The notes under the pieces were generated by a model. That model made no database searches, was not told where the DNA came from, and was given only the letters and a program-made list of their open reading frames with translations. Position numbers and translations under genes: made by a program. A stretch of 64,000 nt of DNA, from assembly GCF_001445575.1 (NCBI RefSeq), contig NZ_CP013200.1, positions 248,001 to 312,000 on the forward strand, written 5' to 3'. This stretch comes from Arthrobacter alpinus (GTDB taxonomy: Bacteria > Actinomycetota > Actinomycetes > Actinomycetales > Micrococcaceae). Every line of letters starts with the position of its first letter. The first letter of the stretch is position 1. Positions 8,610 through 17,438 of this stretch are shown here, piece after piece.

Positions 8610-9412
8610 TGTGAGATCGCTCCCTGGTAGCCCTGGCCGTTGTAGAAATCTTCGGTGTCATAGCGCAGCAGCACCGGCTCGGCACGTTCGGGGCGAAGCG
8701 TCTTGGCCCACTGCACACCGTTGGAAATGACCTTGCGGACTTCCTTCTGGTGGTAGACCGGGTAGTCCTGGTCGCCGGGGCTGAAGAAGAAGATCTTGCC
8801 GAAGCCGCGGCGGTAGGTCATGCCGCTGCGGAACACTTCTCCGCCGGTGAAGGTGGACAGGAAAATGAGCTCGTCCGGGGCGGGCACGTCAAAGTACTCG
8901 CCGTACATTTCCTGGGCCGGGATGATGAAGGGGTGCGGCACGCCCTGGGCGATGGGGTGGGTCGGGTCAACGGTCCACACTAGCTCGCGGTCCTGCTCCG
9001 AGCGCCAGCGCAGTGTGCAGGAGGTGCCCATGAGCTTGCCGAAGATCTTGGACCAGTGGCCGGAGTGCAGGACCAGCAGGCCCATGCCGGCCAGGACGTG
9101 CTTGTGCACGCGCTCCACTACCTCGTCGCTGACTTCGTCGTGGGCGGCGTGACCCCACCAGACCAGGACATCGGTGGCAGCAAGGACTTCCTCGGTGAGA
9201 CCGTGTTCGGGATCGTCAAGGGTGACCGTGGTGACCTGTGCATCGGCGCCCAGATTCTCTTCGATGCCCTCTTTGATGGTGGTGTGCATGCCGTTCGGGT
9301 AAATATCCCGGACCTTCTGCTCAACTTGTTCGTGCCGATTTTCTCCCCAGACAACCACTTTGATGGGAGTTACGGGACTGGTGATTCCAGACATTGTCAT
9401 CGCTTTCTTCAT
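8606..9412 (-). CDS. ThuA domain protein (trehalose-utilisation-like, GATase1 fold)
   Basis: A 268-residue ThuA-family protein. The signatures are [11 protein letters not shown] near residue 20, [19 protein letters not shown] near 92, [12 protein letters not shown] near 117, [13 protein letters not shown], and [15 protein letters not shown] in the C-terminal half. ThuA proteins have a class I amidotransferase-like fold and act with a Gfo/Idh/MocA dehydrogenase in disaccharide catabolism. The gene overlaps that dehydrogenase by 4 bp and follows the permease genes after a 35-bp gap. The start could be 9412 or an ATG a few codons inside (MTMSG or MSGIT); none has a strong ribosome site. Confidence 0.88.
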   Translation of the reverse strand: MKKAMTMSGITSPVTPIKVVVWGENRHEQVEQKVRDIYPNGMHTTIKEGIEENLGADAQVTTVTLDDPEHGLTEEVLAATDVLVWWGHAAHDEVSDEVVERVHKHVLAGMGLLVLHSGHWSKIFGKLMGTSCTLRWRSEQDRELVWTVDPTHPIAQGVPHPFIIPAQEMYGEYFDVPAPDELIFLSTFTGGEVFRSGMTYRRGFGKIFFFSPGDQDYPVYHQKEVRKVISNGVQWAKTLRPERAEPVLLRYDTEDFYNGQGYQGAISQ

Positions 9413-9447
9413 GGTGATGCGTAAATAAGTAAGTTTGTGCGGTGGGG

Positions 9448-10308
9448 TTACTTCACGGCTCCACCGGTGGCTCCGGCGGCAATGTACTTCTGTGCCACCA
9501 CCAAGAGCACGATTGCCGGCAGGGAGGACAATACGGCGGTTGCCATGACGGCGCTCCAGTTTGAAACCTGGGTACCGAGGTATTGGTAGATACCCAGCGT
9601 CACGGGCCGGATCTCATCGGTGGTGGTCAGCGTCAGTGCGAAGAGGAAATCGCTCCATGCAAAGAGGAACGCAAACAGTCCGGCCGTAATGAGCGCATTC
9701 TTGGCGATGGGCATGGCGATGGAGACGAAAGCCCGTATCTGACCCGCCCCATCCACGCGTGCCGCCTCGATAATTGAGGCCGGGATACTCATCATGGATG
9801 CCCGCATGACCAAAATGGCGAATGGAATGGCATGGCTGGCATCGGCCAGAATGAGGCCCGGAATGGAGTTCAAAAGCCCCAAATTGTTATAGGCCGCGTA
9901 CAGGGCATTGGCGATGACCACCCCGGGAATCATCTGGGCGATCAATATGGCCAGCATGGCCCAGCTGATCCAACGGAACTTGAATTGCGCCAGCGCATAG
10001 GCGGCGGGCGCTGCGATGGCCAAGGTCACCACCACGGCTCCCAGGGCAATGATCAGGCTTGTCAGCAGGTTCCGGCCCTGATCTGTAATGGCCTTTTCAT
10101 AGCCGGCAAAGCTTGGATTCCACGGGAAGAAATCTGCTGAAAGCGTGTTGCCGGAGGGCTGGAGCGATGCGTTGATCATCCAATAGATGGGGAACAACAT
10201 GATGGCGAGGAAGAGGATGCCCAGGAGCGTTGACGTGCGGGTTTTTATGGCACGACGCCGGAGCGCACTCCCGCGGATGCTGCTTCGATTCAGTGGTGCA
10301 GTAGTCAT
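9448..10308 (-). CDS. carbohydrate ABC transporter permease (MalG type)
   Basis: A 286-residue inner-membrane permease with six helices. The EAA loop that contacts the ATPase reads [27 protein letters not shown] (about 180-206), the MalG-family form. AGGAACCCTCA precedes the ATG at 10308. It forms a heterodimer with the permease encoded 9 bp upstream. No ATPase gene is present anywhere in the operon, so the importer presumably borrows a shared MsiK/MsmK-type ATPase encoded elsewhere, as many actinobacterial sugar importers do. Confidence 0.93.
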   Translation of the reverse strand: MTTAPLNRSSIRGSALRRRAIKTRTSTLLGILFLAIMLFPIYWMINASLQPSGNTLSADFFPWNPSFAGYEKAITDQGRNLLTSLIIALGAVVVTLAIAAPAAYALAQFKFRWISWAMLAILIAQMIPGVVIANALYAAYNNLGLLNSIPGLILADASHAIPFAILVMRASMMSIPASIIEAARVDGAGQIRAFVSIAMPIAKNALITAGLFAFLFAWSDFLFALTLTTTDEIRPVTLGIYQYLGTQVSNWSAVMATAVLSSLPAIVLLVVAQKYIAAGATGGAVK

Positions 10309-10317
10309 TGAGGGTTC

Positions 10318-11286
10318 CTACTCATCGACAGCGCGGCGATTTGCCCGCAGGTAGATGACGGCGAATACGAGGGAAATGAGGATCAAGATATTTGAGAATG
10401 CTGCGCCCACTCCGAACTCGAAGTTGACGAAGGATTCCTGGTAGGACCGCACCGCAATGGTTTGTGTGGCATTTGCAGGGCCACCATTTGTCAGGCCCAA
10501 GATGATGTCCAGAACCTTGATGGTGTAGACCACTCCGAGAATTAACACCACGCTGACAACAGGGCGAAGATTGGGCCAGGTGATGTACCGGAAGGCCTTC
10601 CACCCGGTGGCGCCGTCCAACTGCCCGGCTTCATAGAGTTCCTCTGGAATGTCTTGGAGGCCGCCGTAGAGCAAGGTGACATTGAAGGGAATGCCCACCC
10701 AGATGTTGACAAGAATGACGGCGATCAACGCCACGTCCGGGCTGGTCAGCCACCCAATGGCGGGGATGCCAAAAGCGCCAAGGAACTCGTTGAGAATTCC
10801 CGAATCTTGATCAAGGATGGAGCGCCAGGTTGCACTGGCCACGATCAGCGGCAGCAGCCACGGAAGCAACAGCATGGCCCGCAGGAATCCGCTCAGCGGA
10901 AATTTTCGGTTGAAGAAACTTGCCAGCGCCAGACCAATAATGAACTGGCCAAGAATGGAGGCAACCGTAAACAAGGCCGTGTTGAGCAAAGCAGGCCCAA
11001 ACAAATTCGAGCTGATGACGGTCACGTAATTTTGGAACCCAACCCACGGGGCCTCACCAGTGAAAAAGGTTTTAGTGGTGTAGTCCTGCATGCTCATAAT
11101 CAGGTTTTTGACTACGGGGTAACCAAAGAAAAGGACCAGATAGAGTCCAGCCGGAACCACAAAGAGGATCTTGGTGATGTTTTCACGGGCCCAAAAGCCT
11201 TGGCGCGACGTGGGTGCAGGGTCTTCGCTGGTTGCGCGTGACCGTTTGCGGGACGCGGCCCGGGCCTCTGTTGAAAGGGAAGTCAT
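10318..11286 (-). CDS. sugar ABC transporter permease (MalF type)
   Basis: A 322-residue permease with a basic, Ser/Arg-rich N-terminal tail of about 40 residues followed by six membrane helices. The EAA motif reads YEAGQLDGATGWKAFRYITWPNLRP (about 228-252), typical for MalF/UgpA-like partners. GAGAGGCCACC lies before the ATG at 11286. It lies between the solute-binding lipoprotein gene (65-bp gap) and the second permease (9-bp gap), in one transcription unit. Confidence 0.93.
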   Translation of the reverse strand: MTSLSTEARAASRKRSRATSEDPAPTSRQGFWARENITKILFVVPAGLYLVLFFGYPVVKNLIMSMQDYTTKTFFTGEAPWVGFQNYVTVISSNLFGPALLNTALFTVASILGQFIIGLALASFFNRKFPLSGFLRAMLLLPWLLPLIVASATWRSILDQDSGILNEFLGAFGIPAIGWLTSPDVALIAVILVNIWVGIPFNVTLLYGGLQDIPEELYEAGQLDGATGWKAFRYITWPNLRPVVSVVLILGVVYTIKVLDIILGLTNGGPANATQTIAVRSYQESFVNFEFGVGAAFSNILILISLVFAVIYLRANRRAVDE

Positions 11287-11351
11287 GGTGGCCTCTCTGC
11301 CGGTTCCGCAGCACCTAAGGCTGCGGAACCGGCGTCGAAATGATGGTGGCG

Positions 11352-12578
11352 TTAGCCCTTGGCGGCTTGGGCGAAGGCCTCGTCAACAGTGGCCTTACCC
11401 GTCAGTACCAGCTGGATGGCCGTGTAAATGGTGGTTGCGGCCTTGGGCCATTCGGCACCAAGATTTCCCGTCCGTGAGCGGGCGTTGGCAATCTGCTCGG
11501 TAAAGGAGGCCATGTCCGGCATCTTTTCTACGTACGCTGCTGCAAGCTCCGGCTTGGTGGGCACCGTGTAGCGTTCGGTGGCCAGTGAAATCTGATTGTC
11601 ATCTGAGGTAATGCAGCTGATGAATTCGGCCGCTTTGCCCTGCTTGTCCTTGTTCCCTGTTTGCGGGATGGTCCACACTTCTCCGCCCAAAGGCGCGATG
11701 GGCGTTTGGCCGGCCTTGTTGACAGGCACCTGTACGGATCCCCATTCCAAGGACGAGTCCTCGTTGAGCGCGGGAATCTGCCACGGGCCGTTGATCATCA
11801 TGGCCGCCTTGCCCGCCATGAACTGATCCTTAACATCTCCTTGGCCCCAGTTGATGGCGCCCTTGGAGACAGAGCCGTCGTCGACCAAGTCTTTCCACAA
11901 CTGCAGCGCTTCCTTGTTCTGGGTCGAATCCAGCTCGGTTTCACTTCCACCATTGGTCCACATGAACGGCAGGAACTGCCAGGAGCCCTCATAGGTGGCG
12001 ACGGCTGAAAATGCCATGCCATATTGGCTGCCGCTGGTCAGAGCCTTGGCAGTTGTTTTCAACTCATCCCAAGTTTTAGGTGGGGTCAGGCCAGCGTCAG
12101 CCAAGATCTTTTTGTTGTAGAACAGGCCCAGCGTGTTGGCTGTGGGGGCAAGGCCGTACACCTCGCCGTCGTAGGTTCCGGCGTCGAGCATGCCCTGGGC
12201 GAATCCGGTGGTATCCACCTTGAAGTCACTGAGCGGGGCCAGTCCCCCGGTGGAGGCAATTTCCTGTACATCCGGGTTATCGAGCATCAAAATATCCGGC
12301 AGCGTCTTGGAAGAAGATTTTTGTAGGACCTTCTGGATGAGGTCCTTGCCCGGCACTACTTCACGGGTAATGGTGACACCAATGTCCGTGGCGCACTTGT
12401 CGATGGCGCTCTGGATCAGGCCCTTGTCAGGGTCATTGTTGTAGTAGTCCATCAAGGTCAAGGTGGTCGCATCGCCCGAGCTGGCGGTAGTACCCCCACC
12501 ACAGGCCGTCAGGACGAGGGGTGTGATGGCCGCCAGGGCCAAGAACTTGCTCCAGCGGGCCTTTTTCTGATTGTTCAC
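11352..12578 (-). CDS. extracellular sugar-binding lipoprotein of ABC importer
   Basis: A 408-residue family 1 solute-binding protein. I start it at GTG 12578, where AAAGGAG stands 5 nt upstream, rather than at the longer frame opening at 12674, which would put 32 non-signal residues before the signal peptide. The signal peptide (KKARWSKFLALAAITPLVLTAC) ends in an LTAC lipobox, so the protein is lipid-anchored outside the membrane. The body carries the usual pattern (TLTLMDYYNNDP, PTANTLGLFYNKKILADAGL, MINGPWQIPALNE). It is the first gene of the LacI-controlled operon. Substrate unproven; the ThuA/ThuB-like enzymes suggest a di- or oligosaccharide. Confidence 0.93.
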   Translation of the reverse strand: MNNQKKARWSKFLALAAITPLVLTACGGGTTASSGDATTLTLMDYYNNDPDKGLIQSAIDKCATDIGVTITREVVPGKDLIQKVLQKSSSKTLPDILMLDNPDVQEIASTGGLAPLSDFKVDTTGFAQGMLDAGTYDGEVYGLAPTANTLGLFYNKKILADAGLTPPKTWDELKTTAKALTSGSQYGMAFSAVATYEGSWQFLPFMWTNGGSETELDSTQNKEALQLWKDLVDDGSVSKGAINWGQGDVKDQFMAGKAAMMINGPWQIPALNEDSSLEWGSVQVPVNKAGQTPIAPLGGEVWTIPQTGNKDKQGKAAEFISCITSDDNQISLATERYTVPTKPELAAAYVEKMPDMASFTEQIANARSRTGNLGAEWPKAATTIYTAIQLVLTGKATVDEAFAQAAKG

Positions 12579-12739
12579 GGTAGCTCCTTTGCTAGTTAGT
12601 GTGCTGCAGATGGCGCAATTCTTGGGTGTTACTTCTGGCCGCCCGGCCCGGATATTATTCGCCCCTGGCAGCATTCATAAGTCATGATTTGGGTCCACAT
12701 CGCGCCATAGAGATTGCGGGATGTGGATCTGTCACGGCA

Positions 12740-12759
12740 AAAGTAAAGCGCTTTACTTT
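12740..12759. promoter_or_regulatory. LacI-family operator 1 (perfect 20-bp palindrome)
   Basis: AAAGTAAAGCGCTTTACTTT is a perfect 20-bp palindrome with the AAAGCGCTTT core that LacI/GalR regulators bind. It lies 162 bp upstream of the binding-protein start and 143 bp from the lacI-like gene, within a 323-bp divergent intergenic region that is otherwise without genes. Confidence 0.85.
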
Positions 12760-12807
12760 AGGTGTGACATTGATCATGCCCCGGCCATGAGTTCCCTGTC
12801 AAGGAAA

Positions 12808-12827
12808 AAATTAAAGCGCTTTACTTT
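12808..12827. promoter_or_regulatory. LacI-family operator 2 (one mismatch)
   Basis: AAATTAAAGCGCTTTACTTT is the same palindrome with one substitution, centred 68 bp from operator 1 and 75 bp before the lacI-like gene. Two spaced copies suggest separate control of the importer promoter and the regulator's own promoter, or looping between them. Confidence 0.85.
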
Positions 12828-12901
12828 GTGTCGCCGGAGCGGCAGTTTATGACTCGGGCAAGGTGGGGTAGCTTTGAGCCAGAGCAACCGGGAGGAGCAG
12901 C

Positions 12902-13933
12902 GTGGCAACCATGCAAGATGTGGCCAATTTGGCGAACGTGTCATTGGCGACCGTGTCATTCACCATCAACAATTCCAAGCCCGTCTCGCCCAAAACGCGC
13001 GCCAAAGTTGAAGCGGCCATGAAAGATCTGGACTATCGCCGCAATGCTGTTGGCAGCGCGCTGGCCAGAGGCCGAACCCATGTGTTGGCGCTCCTGTACC
13101 CAGCCCTGCAGCACCGTTTTTCACCCACATCAATTCAGTTCTTCACCAGCGCCGCCGATCAAGCCAGGCTACGAGGTTACAACCTGGTGTTGTGGCCCAT
13201 GAGCAACGACGCCGAAGGAGTCACGGAGCTCACGTCATCAGGCCTGGTAGATGGTGTGGTCTTGATGGAGGTCCAGCTTGATGACCCACGCGTGGGCGAG
13301 CTATCCAAAAGCAATGTGCCGTTTGCCTTGATTGGGCGCACTCGGGACACCACGGGCATCCCCTTTGTTGACGTTGACTTTGAAGCCGCTGTCGAAAATG
13401 CCGTGGACCGGCTCGTCCAATTGGGACACACAGACTTGGTCTTGATCGACGGTGGGATCGGAAACCAACTGCTCGGCGGGTATGGTCCCGTGGCCAGAAC
13501 ACGGAAGGCATTTGGGGAAGTCACCACACAACGCGGCCTGACCGGATCTATCATGAGCGGATTGCACTCATCTGCGGGTGGCCGCGAGCTGGCCCGCGAA
13601 CTTGCCGCCAAGCACCCCAGAACCACGGGTGTGCTCATGATGAATGAACATGCCGGGCCTGGTTTCGTGGCCGGGTTACAACAAGCTGGTTACCGCATTC
13701 CGCAGGACATCTCCATCTTGGCCCTCGCGTCGTCGCTGGACACCACTGGCATGTCGGAACCGGAAATGGCTGTTCTCATATCTCCGGCCGATGAACTTGG
13801 CCGGCTGGGCGTTGACATACTGATCAATCAGCTCGAGAAGAAGGATCAACCGCTTCCACAAGTGCTCATCGGGTGTTCCTACTCCCCCGGCGCAACCATG
13901 TCTAAGGCACCAGACAGGGCCGTCGGGAGCTAG
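12902..13933 (+). CDS. LacI-family transcriptional regulator of the sugar importer
   Basis: A 343-residue LacI/GalR regulator. The N-terminal HTH and hinge read MQDVANLANVSLATVSFTINNSKPVSPKTRAKVEAAM; a periplasmic-binding-protein-like effector domain follows (THVLALLYPAL, GLVDGVVLMEV, PFALIGRT, VDVDFEAAVENAVDRLVQLGH). The GTG at 12902 has GGAGG 6 nt upstream. It is divergent from the importer operon, and the two AAAGCGCTTT palindromes lie between them, so it very likely represses that operon and itself. In the hinge helix the usual YRRN pattern is present (LDYRRNAVGSALARG). The inducer is unknown. Confidence 0.92.
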   Translation: MATMQDVANLANVSLATVSFTINNSKPVSPKTRAKVEAAMKDLDYRRNAVGSALARGRTHVLALLYPALQHRFSPTSIQFFTSAADQARLRGYNLVLWPMSNDAEGVTELTSSGLVDGVVLMEVQLDDPRVGELSKSNVPFALIGRTRDTTGIPFVDVDFEAAVENAVDRLVQLGHTDLVLIDGGIGNQLLGGYGPVARTRKAFGEVTTQRGLTGSIMSGLHSSAGGRELARELAAKHPRTTGVLMMNEHAGPGFVAGLQQAGYRIPQDISILALASSLDTTGMSEPEMAVLISPADELGRLGVDILINQLEKKDQPLPQVLIGCSYSPGATMSKAPDRAVGS

Positions 13934-13944
13934 TCCGTAGAGAG

Positions 13945-14493
13945 CTACCCTTTCGCCCCAAGCATTTCTTCAACTGCCGCACAGGCGCCAAGATCGTGAT
14001 CCGAAACGGCGGGGGCATCGCACGCTACTCGGCGCAATAGTGAGCGGAACAGCTCCCGCTCGTCGTCGGCAAGTGCACCTAGGACCGCACGCTCCGCTTG
14101 GGCCACCCGCTGCTGCAGATCAGCCAATATCGCCAGCCCAGAATCCGTCGCCACGACTATGCGGGCACGGCGATCGGCGGGGTTGAGCTGACGTTCAACC
14201 AGGCCAGCCTTCACAAAGTCATCCACCAGGTACGTCATGACGGTTCGATCAATGCCCAGGTGCTGGGCAAGCGCCAGTTGATTGGGCTGCTCACCGCTAA
14301 CAACGGCCACCAGAACCTGGTAACCCCGAGCCCCATGGGGAAACTCGCCCACAGATTCGCCCATGGCAGCGTTGGTGGCGTTTTGGTAGTTCCGCACAAG
14401 AACACCCAGCGTCCACCCAAAGTCCTCGTCGGGACTGGTGTGCGGCTGTGCGGCGGTTGCAGTGTTGCTCATGACTCCCATCATAACGGACAT
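13945..14493 (-). CDS. MarR-family transcriptional regulator
   Basis: A protein of up to 182 residues with a MarR winged helix: GYQVLVAVVSGEQPNQLALAQHLGIDRTVMTYLVDDFVKAGLVERQLNPADRRARIVV contains the helix-turn-helix and the DRRAR wing. A C-terminal dimerisation helix follows. Starts at 14493, 14484, 14481 or 14472 are all possible; none has a clear ribosome site, so the N-terminus is uncertain by a few residues. It is divergent from the flavin oxidoreductase pair, and a strong dyad lies between the two genes. Confidence 0.9.
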   Translation of the reverse strand: MSVMMGVMSNTATAAQPHTSPDEDFGWTLGVLVRNYQNATNAAMGESVGEFPHGARGYQVLVAVVSGEQPNQLALAQHLGIDRTVMTYLVDDFVKAGLVERQLNPADRRARIVVATDSGLAILADLQQRVAQAERAVLGALADDERELFRSLLRRVACDAPAVSDHDLGACAAVEEMLGAKG

Positions 14494-14506
14494 CTACGCT
14501 TTACAG

Positions 14507-14533
14507 CAGATCATATTTGAGTAAGATGATCTG
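14507..14533. promoter_or_regulatory. MarR operator candidate
   Basis: CAGATCATATT (14507-14517) and AAGATGATCTG (14523-14533) form an imperfect palindrome with 11-bp arms, one mismatched pair and a 5-bp centre. It lies in the 121-bp divergent gap between the MarR gene and the flavin oxidoreductase gene. Size and place fit a MarR dimer controlling both directions; the binding is inferred. Confidence 0.65.
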
Positions 14534-14614
14534 TAGAGCAACGCATATTCACGGAGAAGCCCGTGAGCCTCTTCGCCGGCACGCCGGCGATACCGCAAAA
14601 ACTAGGAGTACTTC

Positions 14615-15673
14615 GTGGAACTAGGTGTCTACAGCTTTGGTGACGTTCATCAGAATCCCGTCACCGGCGAGCAGGTCAGCCCGCAGCAGCGCATGGCCGA
14701 TCTCCTTGAGCGCGCCCGTTTGGCCGACGAAGTAGGTCTGGACTACTTTGGGCTCGGCGAACATCATCGCCCCGAGTACGCCATCTCCTCTCCCATCCCC
14801 GTGCTCGCTGCGGCCGCCGCGCAAACCAAAAACATCAAAGTAGGCTCCGCTGTCACGGTGTTGAGCACCGAGGACCCGGTCCGCGTCTACCAACAGTTCT
14901 CCACGCTGGACCTGCTGTCCGGAGGCCGGGCGGAACTAACAGCGGGACGTGGCTCCTTCATTGAGTCCTACCCGCTCTTCGGCGCCGACTTGAACGATTA
15001 TGAGGAACTCTACGAAGAGAAGATCGCCCTCCTACTTGCCCTCAATGAAGCCGGACGCAAGGAAGAATCCATCACATGGAGCGGGAAGTTCCGGCCCGCA
15101 CTGGAAGACGCCACCATCTACCCTCGCCCCGTCAACAACAATCTGGACATCTGGATCGCCACGGGCGGCACCCCCAGCTCAACAGCACGGGCCGCAGCGC
15201 TGGGAACCAACGTCATTTACGCGCTGCTGGGCGGAGCCGTCAGCAACTTCGCCCGGCACGCGCAGCTCTTCCGCGCAGGAGCCGCGCAAGCCGGACACGA
15301 TTCCACGGCACTCAAGGTGGGGGTCAGCGCCGTCGGACTCGTTGGCAAAGAGAATGCCACGGAGACTTTTTACCCGTATTGGCGCCGAGTCATGGAAGAC
15401 ATTGCACGCGAGCGCGGCTTCACCCCGCCCAACCGCATCAGCTACAACATGCAGACCGCACCGGCCGGCGCCATCTACGCTGGCACCCCGGAACAGGTCG
15501 CCGAGAAGATCCTGCTCACGCATCAGCACATGGGCCACGACCGCCACATCCTGGAAATGGATTTCGCCTCGGTGCCGCAAAAGGATGTCCTGAAGTCCAT
15601 CGAACTCTTCGGCACCGAGGTCAAACCCTTGATCGACGCCGAACTCCCCACCACAAAGAAGGTCAACGCATGA
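14615..15673 (+). CDS. LLM-class flavin-dependent oxidoreductase
   Basis: A 352-residue luciferase-like enzyme starting MELGVYSFGDVH at a GTG with AGGAG 6 nt before it. Family marks are LADEVGLDYFGLGEHHRPEY (residues 37-56), IKVGSAVTVLSTEDPVRVYQQFSTLDLLSGGRAELTAGRGS (74-114), and the C-terminal GTPEQVAEKILL. Such proteins bind FMN or F420 in a TIM barrel. The next gene, an NADP/F420-reductase-like Rossmann protein, overlaps its stop by 4 bp (ATGA), so the pair may work as oxidoreductase plus cofactor-handling partner. MarR control suggests induction by a small phenolic or electrophilic compound. Confidence 0.9.
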   Translation: MELGVYSFGDVHQNPVTGEQVSPQQRMADLLERARLADEVGLDYFGLGEHHRPEYAISSPIPVLAAAAAQTKNIKVGSAVTVLSTEDPVRVYQQFSTLDLLSGGRAELTAGRGSFIESYPLFGADLNDYEELYEEKIALLLALNEAGRKEESITWSGKFRPALEDATIYPRPVNNNLDIWIATGGTPSSTARAAALGTNVIYALLGGAVSNFARHAQLFRAGAAQAGHDSTALKVGVSAVGLVGKENATETFYPYWRRVMEDIARERGFTPPNRISYNMQTAPAGAIYAGTPEQVAEKILLTHQHMGHDRHILEMDFASVPQKDVLKSIELFGTEVKPLIDAELPTTKKVNA

Positions 15674-16347
15674 GCGATCCAACAGCCACCACCATTGGGA
15701 TCCTCGGCGCCGGAAAAGTAGGCACCGGCGTGGCCCGGCAGGCAATCAAAGCCGGCTACCGGGTCCTGATTGCAGCCTCTGGCGACCCGAAAAAGATCGA
15801 CTTGATCGTTTCCGTCATGGCCCCCGGAGCCATTGCCGTCTCAGCGCAGGACGCCATGGAGCTCTCCGATTTGGTGGTGCTTTCGGTGCCGCTGCACAAA
15901 TTCCGCACGCTGGATCCGGCCGCTCTTGCCGGCAAGCACGTCCTGGACACCATGAACTATTGGCGCGACACCAACGGCGATATGCCGGAGCTTCAGGATG
16001 CGCGCTCGAGCTCGGAAATGGTGCACGCTCATCTTCCCGGCGCCCGGCTCGCGAAATCGCTGAACCACATTGGCTACCACGAGCTGGAGCTGGATGCCCG
16101 TGACGCCGGAGCCGCTGATCGCCGCGCGCTGGCTGTTGCCTCGGACGATCCCGAGACTCGCGCCCTTGTGCGGGACTTCGTGGAGCACCTGGGGTTTGAC
16201 GCGGTCGACGCCGGTCACCTCGCCCAGGGCGCGGCATTCGAACCGGACACCCCCATCTTCACCGGCTCCTACGATGAGGCTGGGTTGCAGGGCGAACTTC
16301 TGGCACATGCCGCTACTGCACAAGCTCAGCTCAGCCCCGTCGCCTAG
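15670..16347 (+). CDS. NADPH-dependent F420 reductase-like Rossmann protein
   Basis: A 225-residue protein with an N-terminal nucleotide-binding fold TIGILGAGKVGTGVARQAIKAGYRVLIAAS (residues 8-37), as in the F420H2:NADP oxidoreductase (Npd/Fno) and NAD(P)-binding families. Motifs NYWRD and ARLAKSLNHIGYHEL follow. The real start is the ATG at 15670 overlapping the previous stop; the reading frame is open far upstream but that part overlaps the oxidoreductase gene and is not coding. It could instead act on another oxidised cofactor or substrate; F420 use is inferred from family resemblance. Confidence 0.85.
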   Translation: MSDPTATTIGILGAGKVGTGVARQAIKAGYRVLIAASGDPKKIDLIVSVMAPGAIAVSAQDAMELSDLVVLSVPLHKFRTLDPAALAGKHVLDTMNYWRDTNGDMPELQDARSSSEMVHAHLPGARLAKSLNHIGYHELELDARDAGAADRRALAVASDDPETRALVRDFVEHLGFDAVDAGHLAQGAAFEPDTPIFTGSYDEAGLQGELLAHAATAQAQLSPVA

Positions 16348-16361
16348 GCGCCTTGATGCTT

Positions 16362-16385
16362 AGAGGCATAGGTGGCTATGCCTCT
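16362..16385 (+). terminator. hairpin after the flavin oxidoreductase operon
   Basis: AGAGGCATAG (16362-16371), loop GTGG, CTATGCCTCT (16376-16385): a perfect 10-bp stem 14 bp after the stop of the reductase gene. No T-run follows. Confidence 0.6.
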
Positions 16386-16476
16386 GGACACTTAGGCCTC
16401 TGGATCTGAGCCCGGCGCTTGCCGGTGCGGTCGATTCCCTATGCTTAATCCTCGATCACGCACCGGCCAGCGCCGT

Positions 16477-16512
16477 CTGGCCCAGCATCTAAATCTGGCC
16501 CAGCATCTAAAT
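16477..16512. repeat. 18-bp direct tandem duplication
   Basis: CTGGCCCAGCATCTAAAT occurs twice back to back (16477-16494 and 16495-16512), ending six bases short of the OsmC gene's 3' end. It looks like a recent slippage duplication in non-coding sequence. Confidence 0.9.
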
Positions 16513-16518
16513 CAGCGC

Positions 16519-17082
16519 TCACACCTTGGTGATGGCGGTGCGGAACGGTGTCGGGTTACTGAAGAGATCCTGGACGGGGCAACGCGCCTCCACCGTGCGG
16601 GCCAGTTCGTCATACCGTTCCTGTGTTTCCGGACCGCTGATGTTGACTGCCAGACGGATATCACTGAACCCCGGGCGCACGGTGTCATCCAGACCAAATA
16701 GGCCGCGCACGTCCAGGTCTCCCTCGGCGTTGATGGTGATGTCATCCACCTGAATGCCGAGCTGCTCGGCGTACAAGCGGTACACCACCACCTGGCAGGA
16801 AATGATGGCACCCAACGCATATTCCACCGGGCTGGGCGCCACATCGTCACCGGCCAGGGCGGCCGGCTCGTCCACGGTGAACTGGTGCTTTCCGGAGCTG
16901 ATGCGGGTGGCCACCGAGCCCACACCAACCCCCGCTACCTTGTACGTCAGCTTGGCACTTTCCGGATTGGCGCCAATCCGCTGCGTCCAAGCTTGGCCGG
17001 CTTCGCCGAGGCGGGCTGAACGGAGGGCTGCGTCATCGGCTGATGGGATAAAAGTTGATTCGGTCAGAGTTGATTCACTCAT
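16519..17082 (-). CDS. OsmC-family peroxiredoxin-like protein
   Basis: A 187-residue OsmC/Ohr-family protein. I start at ATG 17082, with GAAGGAC 6 nt upstream, rather than the longer frame from 17118. The two family cysteines are present: ALGAIISCQVVVY (about 94-106) and TVEARCPVQDLFSNPTPF (about 160-177). They form the peroxidatic/resolving pair that reduces organic hydroperoxides with a thiol donor. The first 40 residues before the OsmC fold are not typical and may be a dimer arm. It is convergent with the flavin oxidoreductase operon and divergent from the ABC-F gene. Confidence 0.88.
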   Translation of the reverse strand: MSESTLTESTFIPSADDAALRSARLGEAGQAWTQRIGANPESAKLTYKVAGVGVGSVATRISSGKHQFTVDEPAALAGDDVAPSPVEYALGAIISCQVVVYRLYAEQLGIQVDDITINAEGDLDVRGLFGLDDTVRPGFSDIRLAVNISGPETQERYDELARTVEARCPVQDLFSNPTPFRTAITKV

Positions 17083-17308
17083 GATGCTGTCCTTCGGGTG
17101 AAGGCGAGTGCTAGGCACCGCGCCATACTTACGTCAACGGCTGGTGCCGGAGGCGTCGAATCCTCACCTGGGGCACCCCACTATGGTTGCGAGGGTTGCC
17201 GCTCGACCGGCCAGGGCCGCATGGTCGAAACTCTTGATTCTGTGTCTCAGTTTGCCTATCACCAGTCCCCGTGGGCAAGAGTCCCGTCACACGGGGCAAC
17301 ATCACGGC

Positions 17309-17368
17309 ATCGATCCGTGAGAAAAGGTCCCTCCGCCCCATCAAAGCAACCTTTTCTCACGGATCGAT
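17309..17368. repeat. perfect 20-bp inverted repeat with 20-bp spacer
   Basis: ATCGATCCGTGAGAAAAGGT (17309-17328) is exactly repeated in reverse complement at 17349-17368, around a 20-nt C-rich loop. It lies in the 356-bp region between two divergent genes (OsmC leftward, ABC-F rightward), where no transcript should end. The rest of that gap holds no gene I can support. Confidence 0.9.
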
Positions 17369-17438
17369 TTGGCCACCTGGACAGACGGGTCAGGAAAGCC
17401 GGTCCGGGCGCCGGCGCGAAGCAACTTAAGATAGATAC

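Noticed and set aside
15076..15669. 198-codon upstream extension of the reductase frame
   Set aside because: It overlaps the flavin oxidoreductase, the peptide is Arg/His/Pro-rich, and the real protein starts at the ATGA overlap with a Rossmann fold.
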